A DNA stretch of 64,000 nt, taken from assembly GCA_905221605.1 (NCBI GenBank), contig CAJNDS010001746.1:587797-651796 (forward strand), given 5' to 3'. The stretch comes from Symbiodinium natans. Taxonomy: Eukaryota > Sar > Dinophyceae > Suessiales > Symbiodiniaceae. This document shows positions 1-10,081 of the stretch, piece after piece (the stretch's first letter is position 1; each line of letters starts with the position of its first letter). A model generated the notes under the pieces. That model did no database searches and was not told the DNA's origin. It was given only the letters and a program-made list of their open reading frames with translations. Both the position numbers and the translations under genes were made by a program.

Positions 1-730
1 TTCAGGCCTCTTCTGGGGGGCCACTTAGGTTGCCGACCGCAACGGCGCGCGCGGTGGGACGGGTCCTTGGTTTCGACGCTCCCGCTGTGGTTTCGCGCGA
101 AATCCGTTGCGTTTCGATGCTCCCGCTGTGGTTTCGCGCGAAGAATTCCGTTGCATTTCGATGCTCCCGCTGCGGTTTCGCGCGAATTCAGGCCTCTCGT
201 GGCCTCTTCAGGCCTGTTCTGGGGGGGCCACTTAGGTTGCCCAACCGCAACGGCGCGCGCGGTGAGACGGGGCCTTGGTTTCGATGCTCCCGCTGTGGTT
301 TCGCGCGAATTCCGTTGCATTTCGATGCTCCCGCTGTGGTTTCGCACGAATTCCGGCCTCTTCAGGCCTCTTCTTGGGGGACGGGACCTTGGTTTCGACG
401 CTTCGAGCAAATTCCGTTGCTTTTCGATTCTGCCGCTGTGGTTTCGCGCGAATTGCGTTGCGTTTCGATGCTCCCACTGTAGTTTGCCGCGAATTCCGAC
501 CTCTCGTGGCCTCTTCAGATTCAGGCCTCTTCGGGGGGGGCCACTTAGGTTGCCGACCGCAACGCGCGCGCGGTGGGACGGGTCCATGGTTTCGACGCGG
601 TTTCGCACGAATTCCGTTGTGTTTCGATGCTCCCGCTGTGGTTTCGCGCGAATACTGTTGCATTTCGATGCTTGCGCTGGTTTTGCGTGAACTCCGGCCT
701 CTCGTGGCCTCTTCAGGCCTCTTCTGGGGG
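1..730 (+). repeat. Composite minisatellite array
   Basis: Tandem copies of a unit of about 40 bp, core GATGCTCCCGCTGTGGTTTC followed by GCGCGAATTCCGTTGC, are nested in a longer unit of roughly 165-330 bp. The longer unit adds a GGCCTCTTCTGGGGGG / CCACTTAGGTTGCC spacer and a GCGCGCGCGGTGGGACGGG segment. The spacer recurs near 10, 220, 370 and 535. Several overlapping open frames cross the array in different frames; they follow the repeat and have no codon character, so I do not call them genes. The array runs off the left edge of the window. Confidence 0.9.
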
Positions 731-1763
731 TTGCAGCGTTTGGGCCTAAGCGTCTTTCCAAGTTGCCGCCCTTCCGCGCGAGCATGCCGCAGCGTGGCAA
801 TGGGCAACCTGGACCTAGTGGTGATGATTCTTGGAATCAGCCGACGCCTGAGGGTCCCAGCGGTGATTGTTGTAAACCTGTGTAGCAAAGCTTGCGTTTC
901 ATGTAATTAGTGTTTCTTCTCCCTCAGCGTGGCGCGCAGTCTTGGCATGACATTGCCACGGTTGAACTGGTCTCGTCTTGCAGTTTTCCCTGTCCAAGCG
1001 GCGTTGTCAGAGATGCACATTCTCTCAAACACTCACTGGGGCATCATGTAGCTGAATCCCGCTCGTTCGGCCTTAAACTTAATGCTTACCTGTCAACCAC
1101 GTTGAAACACAGATCCTTCTTTACGATCACGGTCACCGGCGCTCTAGACCCACCAACACGCAACGTCGAGCAACCTTGACTTTGTGACTTTGACACTTGC
1201 TTCTTTTCAGACAAGGAAAGATCAGCCAGTGCGCAAACGTGCGCAATCACGCGCAATCACGCGCAATCATGCACATGCCCTGCTAGAAGATGCGCGTTCG
1301 ATTGCGTGGGGAAAACCTGAAGTCCGATCGTGGCCGAAGTAGCACGACGTGGCATGCGTTGTTGAATGAGGTTCACGACGTCTCAGCGAGAAACTTGCAG
1401 GTGCACATAAGCCTTTACCTAAACCTAAACCGCCCGTGCTCAGCAACCGGCGCGTTATTTTGCGCATGCCGCATGCTGGGTTCGAAAGTCGCGCCTCTCT
1501 TGCGGCCTGCCTTGCCAGTCTGACGCTACCTTGCGCCGATGGACCCTCCTGGACTTGTTCATCTTGTAATATCTTGTAGTTTAACAAGGAAGTGATCCAC
1601 CGGCTTGGGCTTTTGCAAAGCTTGGCCAAGCGTTCTCCCCTCTTCGTCTTGAATAACTATCTTCTATTTGTCTTCCTCCCTTCTCTTCTGTCTCCTTGTT
1701 CTTGCAGTATCTCTTTCCTGCTCCTTCTTCTTCTCTTTGCTTCCGTCTCCTGTATGTTTTCAA
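731..1763. other. No recognisable gene; short 10-bp repeat inside
   Basis: Unique sequence of ordinary composition with only short, uncharacteristic open frames. A 10-bp direct repeat GCGCAATCAC occurs three times in tandem at 1241-1270, with a degenerate copy just upstream. A pyrimidine-rich stretch at about 1675-1745 precedes the dispersed repeat that follows and resembles a branch/acceptor region. No coding call is supported. Confidence 0.5.
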
Positions 1764-1914
1764 GCCATGTGGCTTGCAAGCAGCAAAGGCGCTTGCGCGA
1801 GTTCATCATGTTCGTGCTTTGCGCGGCCCTGACCAAGACAGAGTCGATATCTGGCTTTTGTTGAGCACGGTGTTCTTTTGGGTACACTGCGTGCGTGTTG
1901 AGGTTGCTGCCTGG
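1764..1914 (+). repeat. Dispersed 150-bp repeat, copy 1
   Basis: This segment is almost identical to 29523-29671, in the same orientation, including the blocks GCGCTTGCGCGAGTTCATCA and GAGCACGGTGTTCTTTTGGG. The copies differ mainly by a short indel (CAGCAAAGG versus CAAAGG) and a few substitutions. Similarity ends abruptly on both sides, as expected of a mobile or segmentally duplicated piece. No terminal repeats or target-site duplication were recognised. Confidence 0.85.
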
Positions 1915-1932
1915 CCGCCAACCCCACAAGCC

Positions 1933-2082
1933 ATGAAAACAGGCAGCAGAGGGCAAGGGCACCTGATCCGCGCCATCGTGAACCACCCATGGAAAAATGA
2001 GCAGACGATGCGCCTCATCTTGAACTCAGTCTTCCTGTTTAAGCTTAATCTTATTCCCCACAAGGCCCCATCCGGGCTTTAA
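1933..2082 (+). CDS. Putative exon, unknown protein
   Basis: The open frame reads MKTGSRGQGHLIRAIVNHPW and continues KNEQTMRLILNS, a natural-looking, mostly helical amino-acid composition, before reaching a stop. It lies between the dispersed repeat and the next candidate exon. The exact splice borders are not visible and the family is not recognised. It could be a chance frame. Confidence 0.3.
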   Translation: MKTGSRGQGHLIRAIVNHPWKNEQTMRLILNSVFLFKLNLIPHKAPSGL

Positions 2083-2091
2083 GTGGTGCAG

Positions 2092-2235
2092 GCGATCACT
2101 GGGGCAAAGCTGGATGAACGTGCCGCTTGGCCAGTTCAAGTTGTTGTCCCAGCCCGTGTGCCCATGGATCAGAGACATCCAACAAGTGTGAGCGGCATTG
2201 TGCAGAGAAGCGAAGGACGTCAGGCAGGGCTTTAG
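2092..2235 (+). CDS. Putative terminal exon, unknown protein
   Basis: An acceptor of the local type (GTGCAG followed by G) is followed by a frame starting AITGAKLDERAAWPVQVVVP and ending in TAG at 2233-2235. The first bases, GCAGGCGATCAC, and the first residues AITGA are shared with the putative exon at 21565, which also ends in a stop shortly afterwards. This suggests related terminal exons or a shared duplicated acceptor. The protein family is not recognised. Confidence 0.35.
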   Translation, partial: AITGAKLDERAAWPVQVVVPARVPMDQRHPTSVSGIVQRSEGRQAGL

Positions 2236-2319
2236 CCGGTTTTTGGGGTTCTGTGTTTGCTGAGGCCGAACGCAGGAAGGCTGGCGGAAACCTTGCAGGC
2301 AAAGTTCACATGGAGTCAC

Positions 2320-2425
2320 GGGGCCTTGGTTTCGACGCTCCCGCTGTGGTTTCGCGCGAATTGCGTTGCGTTTCGATGCTCCCGCTGTGTTTTCGCGCGA
2401 ATTCCGTTGCATTTCAATAAAAACA
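2320..2425 (+). repeat. Detached copy of the 1-730 minisatellite
   Basis: Two to three units of the same 40-bp core (GACGCTCCCGCTGTGGTTTC and GCGCGAATTCCGTTGC) reappear 1.6 kb downstream of the main array, in the same orientation. The last unit runs into AATAAAAACACAGGG. The AATAAA is probably fortuitous, as dinoflagellates do not rely on that polyadenylation signal. Confidence 0.85.
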
Positions 2426-2699
2426 CAGGGTTTAAGTCAACCCTGCGGCTGGGTGCCGGGGGTTAGTATTCTGGGGTAGCGATTTTGGGGTTGAGCATCA
2501 TGAGCATCAGCTGGGTCTTTTGGCCCCCAAGTTCCACACGCATGCAAAGCCGAATCCCCCAGTGACTGACCCGCAAGGGAATTCGCCCCCCCCCCTCCCC
2601 CCCCGAACTTTTGTACTTTTTGTCCCCGGGAGTGTCGGTGCTCTTCTGGCCTGCTTTAGCCTTTTCTGGCCCTCCTCACTGTTTGGGGTCTACGCCGGC
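2426..2699. other. Transition into AT array; no gene
   Basis: G-rich then C-rich low-complexity sequence (C-run near 2587-2602). The last part, CTGTTTGGGGTCTACGCCGG followed by CATAATTCATGTT (from about 2678), is repeated with few changes at about 20420, where no AT array follows. It therefore looks like the edge of a duplicated or mobile segment. Confidence 0.6.
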
Positions 2700-5168
2700 A
2701 TAATTCATGTTAAAAATTTTCAATTAAATTTCATTAATTTCAAATACATGTATTTAATTTTAATTGATTTTATATTTTTTCAGTATTTTTGATAATTTTT
2801 TATCTAGTTTTAATTAATCTACTTAATTTTAATTAATTTGAATTCATTCGAATTAATTTTCAAATTAATTTCATTCATTTTTAATTAGTTTTGTAATTTT
2901 AATTGCAAATTTAAATAATTTTTAAATTGTAATTAATTTGAATTAATTTTAAAAAACTTTAATTAATTTTACTTAATTTTAAATAATTTTAATTTTTAAT
3001 TTTAATTAATTTTAAATTAATTTTAATTTTATTATTTTTAATTAATTTTAATTAATTTTATTTATTTTAATTAATTTTAATTAATTTAACTAATTTTAAT
3101 TAATTTTAATAATTATTTTAATTAATTTAATTAATTTTAATTAATTTTAATTAATTTTAATTAATTTTAAATTAATTTTATTAATAATTTTTAATTAATT
3201 AGTTTTAAATTAAAAATTAATTAATTTTAATAAATTAATTTTTAAAATATTTTTAATTAGTTTTCATTAACTATTTTCATCAATTTGGTTATGTTTTAGT
3301 TTTTTGATTGATTTTAATTAATTTTGATTACAATTTGATTAATTTTAAATCGTTTCTAATTAATTTTAATTCATTTTAATGAATTTAAATATATTCTAAT
3401 TATTTTAATTTTAATTAATCTAATTAATTTAATTAATTTCATTGATTTTCATTGATTTCTTAATTGAATTCGTTTTATTAGATTAATTTTTAGTTATTTT
3501 GAATTAATTTTAATTAATTTTAATTAATTTAATCAGAATTCATTTTAATTATTTAATGTTAATTATTTTAATTAGTTTTAATGTTTTTTAATTGATTGAA
3601 TGAATTTTTTTAATTAGTTTAAGTAATTTTAATTTTTTAAGTAATTTTAAAAAATTTCTAATCAATTTTAATCAAAATTTAATTAATTTTAATAAATTTA
3701 TTAATTTTCCTTAAAATAAATTCAAGATAATTAAAATTAAGAAAAAAATGAATTAAAATTGATGAAATAGATTTAAAATTGATGAAAAATTGATTAAATG
3801 ATTCAAAAGCAAATTAAAGTTAATTAAAAAAAAAAATAATTAATTAAAAATAATACAATGAATTAAAAGAATTTAAATCAATTAAAATCATTAAATAGAT
3901 TACAAGCAATTAGAATTAATTAAACCTAACTAATTTCAATACATAAATTTTAATTAATTCTAAACACGATAAATATAATTTTTTACAAGTTTTAATCAGT
4001 CTTAATAAATTTTGATTAATTTGAATAATTTTAACGTACTTTTATTAATCTAAATTATTTTTTATTATTTTTATTATTTTTAATTAATTTACCAATTTTT
4101 TAATTGATGATCATTAATTCTAATTAATTTTGATTGCTTTTAATTAAGTAATGGAAATTAATTTGGGTTTTAATTTGAATGAATTTTTAATTATTTTAAT
4201 TCATTTTAATTAATTTTAATTAATTTTATTATTTTAATAATTTTTAATAAATTTTCATTAATTTATAATTTTTTAAGTTTTTAATTATCTTTAATTAATT
4301 TTAATTAGTTTTGCTTAATTTTAATTAATTTTAATTAATTTTAATTGATTTCGTTGTTTACTTAATTTTTAATTTAATTAAATTCATAATTACTTTAATT
4401 TTTAGTTTTATTAAGTTTATAATTACTTGTAAATAATTTCAATTAATTTTAATTCGTTTTAGCTAATTTTAATATAATCAATTTTCATCAATTTTCATCG
4501 ATTTTAACCAATTTTAAATTTTCAATGAAAAGTTTAATTAATTTTATTAATTGTTTTATTTGGATTTTGATTAATTTTACGTAGTTTTCATTAATTTTTA
4601 ATTAATTCGAATTAATTTTAAACATAAGAAATTATATAGTCTTTTTTTAAAATATATTTTAAGTCTTAATAAATTTTGATTAATTTAATTATTTTGAATT
4701 ACTTTTAATAATTTTCATTATTTTCAGTAATTGTAATTATTTTTTATTTTTTTGCCATATCTGGAATTCTTTTCAAATATTTTCAAGAATTGTAATTAAT
4801 TGTAATTAGTTTTAGTGAATTTTGATTAATTTTCATTATATTAGTTAATTTTATTCATTTTAATTAGTTTTGATTTTTTAATTTGTTTTAATTTAATGAA
4901 TTTTAATGAAAATCTTAATTCATGTTAATTAATTTGAATTTTAATGGATTTTAATTGATTTGAATTAATTTTATTTAATGTTATTTTAATTTTAAATTTT
5001 CCTTACTTTTAATGAATTTCAATTGATTTTAATTAGTTTTATAATTTTAATTAGAAATTTTGATTAATCTTTAATTAATTTTAATTAAGTTTACATTAAG
5101 TTTACTTAATTTTCATATATTTTCATTAATTTTAATTCATTTTAATTCATTTTAATTAATTTTCAATT
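2700..5168 (+). repeat. AT-only array, left block (TTTTAATTAA-based)
   Basis: About 2.5 kb composed almost only of A and T, built on the 10-bp unit TTTTAATTAA with many point variants; the purest copies are near 3120-3175. The top strand is T-rich throughout except between about 3700 and 3940, where the reverse complement (AATTAAAATT, TTAATTAAAAA) is on top. Longer blocks are also duplicated: a 60-bp block beginning AAACA.GA.AAATATAATTTT occurs near 3958, 4618 and 6822, and a GCCATAT.TGGAATTCTTTT block near 4753 and 6908. It is therefore a higher-order satellite rather than pure slippage. No coding content. Confidence 0.9.
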
Positions 5169-5179
5169 AACAATCCCAC

Positions 5180-5983
5180 TTGATTAGTTCCTTGGTAAAG
5201 CGGCTGCAGGAGCTTCAGCTCCCTTTTGATACCGATTTCGGAAAGAAGCAAGCTGCTTCTTCAAATTCTCATGTGTGTCAATGCGCTCCATTTGTGCGAG
5301 CACGCGCCAAGCGCAGCATTTGCCGTGGATGTATCCAAGCAGGACAGCTGTCAGCCACCAACGCAGATCTTGAGTTCATTAAGCTTGTGAAGAGGGATGT
5401 CCCTATTCCCCCAATTTTGTGGACCAAGCTTCAGCGCAGCTATCCTACTTACTGGATTGCATCCCACCGCCCCTGTTCGTGGCTTTCTGCCATAAACAAA
5501 TTTCAGGAGGTCAGTTGGGGTAGAACTCCACAGCATTTGCGCGCTCGTGAATGCTTAACCATCTTCTTTTCAGACGAGCGGTGGCACGTCCCAAATTTTG
5601 ATGACGGTAGCAGAGTTTCATGGCAGGAACTTGTCTTCGATTTCATCGCAGAATTTGGGATTGTGCCAGGCTTCGTCCAACCTGGTATGAGCTTGAGCAA
5701 GATGTGTTCCAAATTTCGTACCTACAGTAACAAAATCCTACAGGGTGTTGAGATTAGTAGATACGTCCGAACAACTCACCTTCGTTGCTTTTCGGGCGGC
5801 ACAGTGAGCGGCCTTGGAGGCCGTCGGTTGTTTAAGCATCCAAACGTTGTATGGTCCCTTTTACTTCAACTCTCAATAAGTAGGGAACATCGGGCTGCTC
5901 GCAGCTGCCGCCGTCCAAGTGCATCATTTACCCCTGATTGGAGCACCCTTCCCGGTTTTGAGCTTTCCCCTGCGACTGGTTGA
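5180..5983 (+). CDS. 267-codon ORF in an island within the AT array; possible retroelement tail
   Basis: One uninterrupted frame fills this normal-composition island. The listed start is TTG, so the true start or an acceptor (TTGATTAG followed by TTCC) may lie just there. The protein looks genuine. Near residues 33-53 is a C-x-C ... C-x-x-C arrangement (HVCQCAPF ... ICRGCIQ), a possible zinc ribbon. It is followed by a Trp/Phe-rich part (LWTKLQRSYPTYW, SDERWHVPNF, SWQELVFDFIAEFG) and a basic C-terminus with a stop at 5981-5983. I do not recognise the family with certainty. Its style, single-exon structure and repeat setting suggest the C-terminal part of a non-LTR retroelement or similar protein, but no reverse transcriptase motif lies in the window beside it. 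About 100 bp of ordinary sequence follows before the array resumes. Confidence 0.6.
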   Translation: MISSLVKRLQELQLPFDTDFGKKQAASSNSHVCQCAPFVRARAKRSICRGCIQAGQLSATNADLEFIKLVKRDVPIPPILWTKLQRSYPTYWIASHRPCSWLSAINKFQEVSWGRTPQHLRARECLTIFFSDERWHVPNFDDGSRVSWQELVFDFIAEFGIVPGFVQPGMSLSKMCSKFRTYSNKILQGVEISRYVRTTHLRCFSGGTVSGLGGRRLFKHPNVVWSLLLQLSISREHRAARSCRRPSASFTPDWSTLPGFELSPATG

Positions 5984-6085
5984 ATTCACTTTGTGTTTAT
6001 CCGAGTTTATCTCTCGCTTCTGCTAAGACGCAGTCACAGCTTCCGTTGTCAGATGCCCGTGGGTGCATGACAGACTAGCAGCAAA

Positions 6086-7975
6086 AAAATTTTAGTTAAT
6101 TTTAATTAATTTTAATTAATTTTAATTAATTTTAATTAATTTTAATTAATTTTAATGAATTTGAATTAATTTTAATTAATTTTAATTAATGTTTAATTGG
6201 TTTTAATTAGTTTTACTTAATTTTGATTATTTTTAGTTGATTTTAATTGATGTTAATGAATTTTAATTAACATTTAAGTAATTTTAAGTAATTTTAATAA
6301 TTTGAATGAATTTAATTAGTTTAATTAATTCATTATTTGTAATTATTTTTTTTTGATTTAATTACGTTTAACAAAAATGTAATCAATTTTTAATTAATTT
6401 TAAGTAATTAATTTTAATGAATTTTTATTTAATTTTAATTAATTTATTAATTTTATTTAATTTCAATTAGTTTAATTATTTTGATTAATTTTAATTATTT
6501 TAAATTGATTTATTAGAATTTAATTAATTTTAAATTTTTAGTAATTTTCATTAATTTTATTTGATTTCATTAATTTAATTTTTATTAGTTTTAATTAATT
6601 CAATTATGTTTAATTAATTCAATTGATTTTAATTATTTTAATTAAAATTCAATAATTGAATAATTTTCATTATTTTTATTTCATTTTAATTGATTTTAAT
6701 TCATTTAATCAATTTTCATCAATTTTAATTATTTTAATGAATTTTTTCATCAATTTTAAATGAAATTTTTAGTGAATTTTAATTAGTTTTTTTTTATTTT
6801 TCATTATTTTCATCTATTTTCCATTAAACATAATAACTATAATTTTTTTAAAATTTTAATTAGTCTTAATCAGTTTTGCTTAATCCTTAATTTTTTTTTA
6901 CTTTTTTTGCCATACTTGTAATACTTTTCAATATTTTCAAGTATTTTAATTAATTTTATTCGTTTCAATTAATGTTAATTAATTTCATTAATTTTAAGTA
7001 GTTTTAATTGAATTTTGATTTGTTTTAATTTGTTTTTCATTAGTTTTACTTGATTCAATTATTTTAAATTAATTTTTAATTTATTTTACTTAATTTGAAT
7101 TGATTTTGCTTAATTTTAAGTAAAGTTAATTGATTTTAATTGATTTTCATTAGTCTTAATTGATTTTAATGAATTTTTTTTAATTGAGGAAATTGAATCA
7201 ATTTTATTAATTGCAATGAATTTTAATGATTTCTTCATGTTAATTATTGTTTGATTTTAATCAATTTTCATTAGTTTGAGTTAATTAACACTAATTTTAA
7301 AATAACTTTTTCATTAATTTTAGTTACTTGTAATTGATCTTTCATTAGTTTTTATGTAGACGCGAAGAATCTGACAATCGACCGTGCCCCATGAGTTGCA
7401 GCTCGCGCAAGTATACCCAGAATTTTGTTTTTTTGTTATATTTGGAATTCGTGTTGAATATTTTCAATTAATTGAAAATTAGTGTTGATTAATTTTGATA
7501 AATTTTAAATCAAATGTATTTTATTTGCTTTTAATTGAATTTTAATAAATTTTAATTAATTTTGATTAATTTTAATAAGTTGTATTAAATTTTAAGTATT
7601 TTGGATTAATTCTAATAAATTTGAATTGATTTTAACTAGTGTTAATTAATGTCAATTTATGTTAATTAATTTTCATTAGTTTCATTAATTTTACTTAATT
7701 AAATTAATTTTCATGAATTTAAAATAGTTTTAAACTTTAATTCGTTTTAATGAATTTTAAATAATTCTAATTAATTTTTACTAATTTTACTTCATTTTAA
7801 TTAATTTTAATTACTTGTAATAAATTTTAATCAATTTTAATTAATTATAATTCATTTTGCGTTAGTTTTAAGTAATTTTAAATTTTTTATTTATTTTTTT
7901 TATTAATTTTAATTGTGTTTATATAATTTTAATTACTTTCAATTCATTTTAATTCATTTCAATTCATTTTTCTAT
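6086..7975 (+). repeat. AT-only array, right block
   Basis: The array resumes about 100 bp after the island ORF. Its most homogeneous stretch, several near-perfect TTTTAATTAA units, lies directly at the island edge (6089-6190). It then decays into variants containing TTTCATCAATTTT and TTTTCATTAATTTT. A small ordinary-composition islet at about 7358-7425 interrupts it. It ends near 7975, where normal sequence begins. No reading frame of note. Confidence 0.9.
7358..7425. other. Short non-AT islet inside the array
   Basis: About 70 bp of mixed composition (GTAGACGCGAAGAATCTGAC ... CTCGCGCAAGTATACCC) stands out between AT-only blocks. It may be the residue of another insertion like the 5.2-6.1 kb island, or part of the original locus. 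Too short to classify. Confidence 0.5.
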
Positions 7976-10081
7976 GTTCAGAGTATTTCAGAGTAGCCAG
8001 CGGCCCGTGCAAGCCGGAATGGCGTCATGCCGACCTTGCCTCGCCGCTGCAGTCACGGCAGGTCCCGGCCAAGATGGGTCGCGCAGCGTAGAAGTAACTC
8101 CGGAGTAGATCGTTGGTTGCGCTGGGGCTTTTTAAGACCTCTTTGAATGGAATGACCCTTGATGCAAATTGATGTTTCTTGTTGGTTTGTCCAATGTTAA
8201 CTCTTTTTTGTTGGATCTGGTCTTACACTCCGGACTTTTGCATTTACTTGCTTCCGGTTTCCCCCATTCTCGGCGGGCCAACCACGCTGATGACTTCTCG
8301 AGGAGCCAGCCCCCAGCCAGAAAACACTTTAAACCCCAAAGCCGAGCTGACAGCTGGACGCCTCGAAAATACTTTCGATCTCCAACCGCATGTCTGCTTT
8401 GGGCAGCCTAAACTGTATTGCGGGTTTCAACTTCTCGAGCGAGCCCTGCATGCTCAAAGGGGCCCTCCTCACTCTCTGGAAAGCATCGCGGCCAACACAA
8501 AGTGACCTTCCATTTGCCGTGGTGGACTAGTGTTTGCAAGTCAATTTCTCATGGTGTTCGATTAAATGAACCATGGAGATGAGTTCTGTGCTTAACTATG
8601 TATTTAGGTCTACCTTTTTTTGCATGCAGAAATGTGTACGTCGCTGATGAGCTGGGGAAGGGGCGAGAGTGGCTGAGGCACCCCGTCGCTCAGCGAGTCT
8701 TCGGAGCGCACGCCCTCGCTTCGACCTTTCTCGGCCTCGAGCCGCCGCGATGTCGGGACTGGGAGAGCAAGGGGGAGAGCATGGGGGAGAGCATGGGGGA
8801 GAGCATGGGGGAGAGCATGGGCCGAGGGAGGTCACGGTTGAGAGAGGCGTTCTCTGAGAGCGTGGGCGGTAACCGGATGTGACTGGTGTGCGTGAATCTC
8901 TCTCAGCACTCTTGCAAAAAGATTTGCTTTGAGGATGAGCCGGCTGGGCCCTGTGGAGGTGACTGGCGAAGACAGGCACACGGAGAGTCTTCAAATCCTT
9001 TATCAGCTCCCGGGGTTCAGCCGTAATGTCTCCGCCTCGCAGCCCTTCGACTTAGGCTCGCGCTCAGCGCCAAAGATCCCAAACGCCGGCGGCGGGCCCA
9101 AAGGAGGCGTGGCGGCGCAGGGTCTGGGCACGCCACTCTGACCCAGAAAAAAGGATGCTTTCCCGGTCGGAAGATGCGACGCCCGATGACCGCATCTCTC
9201 CATTCTTCCTTCCTCTCCATCGAATCCGGCAGGATCACCACGAAGAACGTGGAGCGCATCGAGTCAAAGACAAGTTCCGTTCGCGAAGCGTATCCAGGTT
9301 GAAGAACATGGGAACACGAAGCCCGCCCCCGCCCTCCCTTCTCACAGGCTTTGTTCAAGTCCTAAAAGCCAGATAAGATTCCCGAGCTAGTCTGAATTCC
9401 TCCTGCAAGGAAGCTGAAACTTTTTTACGTCGTCCAGTTCGGCAACAATTCGGGTCTCATTCGAGACCTTTTGAAGCATCGGAGAATTTGGTTTCCAGGC
9501 CGAGAGGGAGAGAGAGCGGGAGAGAGAGCCGACGCGCAGTTGTGTACAAGCAGGACATTCCCCTTCTTATTTCGCTTCATGATGACAACTGCAGAAACTT
9601 GAAACAGCGCATTGGCAGCGAAGCGCGCTGGATGCGCTAGGACAAAGATGAGCAAAGTCATCTTGGCCGTTCCCCCTTCTTCCACCTCCCCTTCCTCCGC
9701 CCCCCCCCACGAACCGAAGCTTCGACGATCAATGCTTGTTGGGGAGGTCCTGGCGATCCCGGCTACTTGGGCCGGCGGCAGGAGGCGATTTGAGAAAGGG
9801 CCAATATATGTGTAGAAGGGCTGCCTTCCTAGCTTCTCGCAGACATCCGAGAAGTATCGAGAAGTTGCGCTTCTCTCCGTGCTTCTCAGGGCAAAAGGGT
9901 CCCTTTGTCTCTCTGGCAGGCCCCGTGCACCGTCAAGGTCGAGACTGCAACAGATGCACCGGAGATACAGCTGTGGCCAAGCTGAACTGATCTCCGGTGT
10001 TGTGACATGACCATGGAAGGTGCGCAAGGAAGGGGCTGAGAGAAGTCAACGAAGCCCACGCTCGTTTTTTCTTCAAGCGAG
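7976..10081. other. No confident gene; weak exon candidates
   Basis: Ordinary-composition sequence upstream of the TTLL gene. A 12-bp tandem repeat GGGGGAGAGCAT lies at about 8769-8820. Around 9215-9300 the plus frame reads SIESGRITTKNVERIESK, while the minus frame reads STFFVVILPDSMERKEEW, loosely like the end of a PH domain. Either could be an exon; I could not decide. The first exons of the TTLL gene should lie in the right part of this stretch but could not be placed; an acceptor-like GGCAG before GCCCCGTGCACC at about 9920 is one possibility. Confidence 0.4.
8769..8820 (+). repeat. 12-bp tandem repeat GGGGGAGAGCAT
   Basis: Four near-perfect copies plus a partial one. Either strand translates into a four-residue repeat (GGEH on plus, PPCS on minus) without surrounding coding signal, so I treat it as a microsatellite. 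Confidence 0.85.

Noticed and set aside
30..910. Four overlapping open frames of 150-218 codons on both strands
   Set aside because: They are translations of the minisatellite in several frames; no frame is preferred and no domain is present.
2400..2425. AATAAA as a polyadenylation signal
   Set aside because: It lies at the end of a repeat copy with no supported gene upstream, and this signal is not characteristic of dinoflagellates.
9190..9300. PH-domain interpretation of a minus-strand frame (STFFVVILPDSMERKEEW)
   Set aside because: Only one short strand-helix phrase matches, the plus strand is equally plausible, and no upstream PH strands were found.
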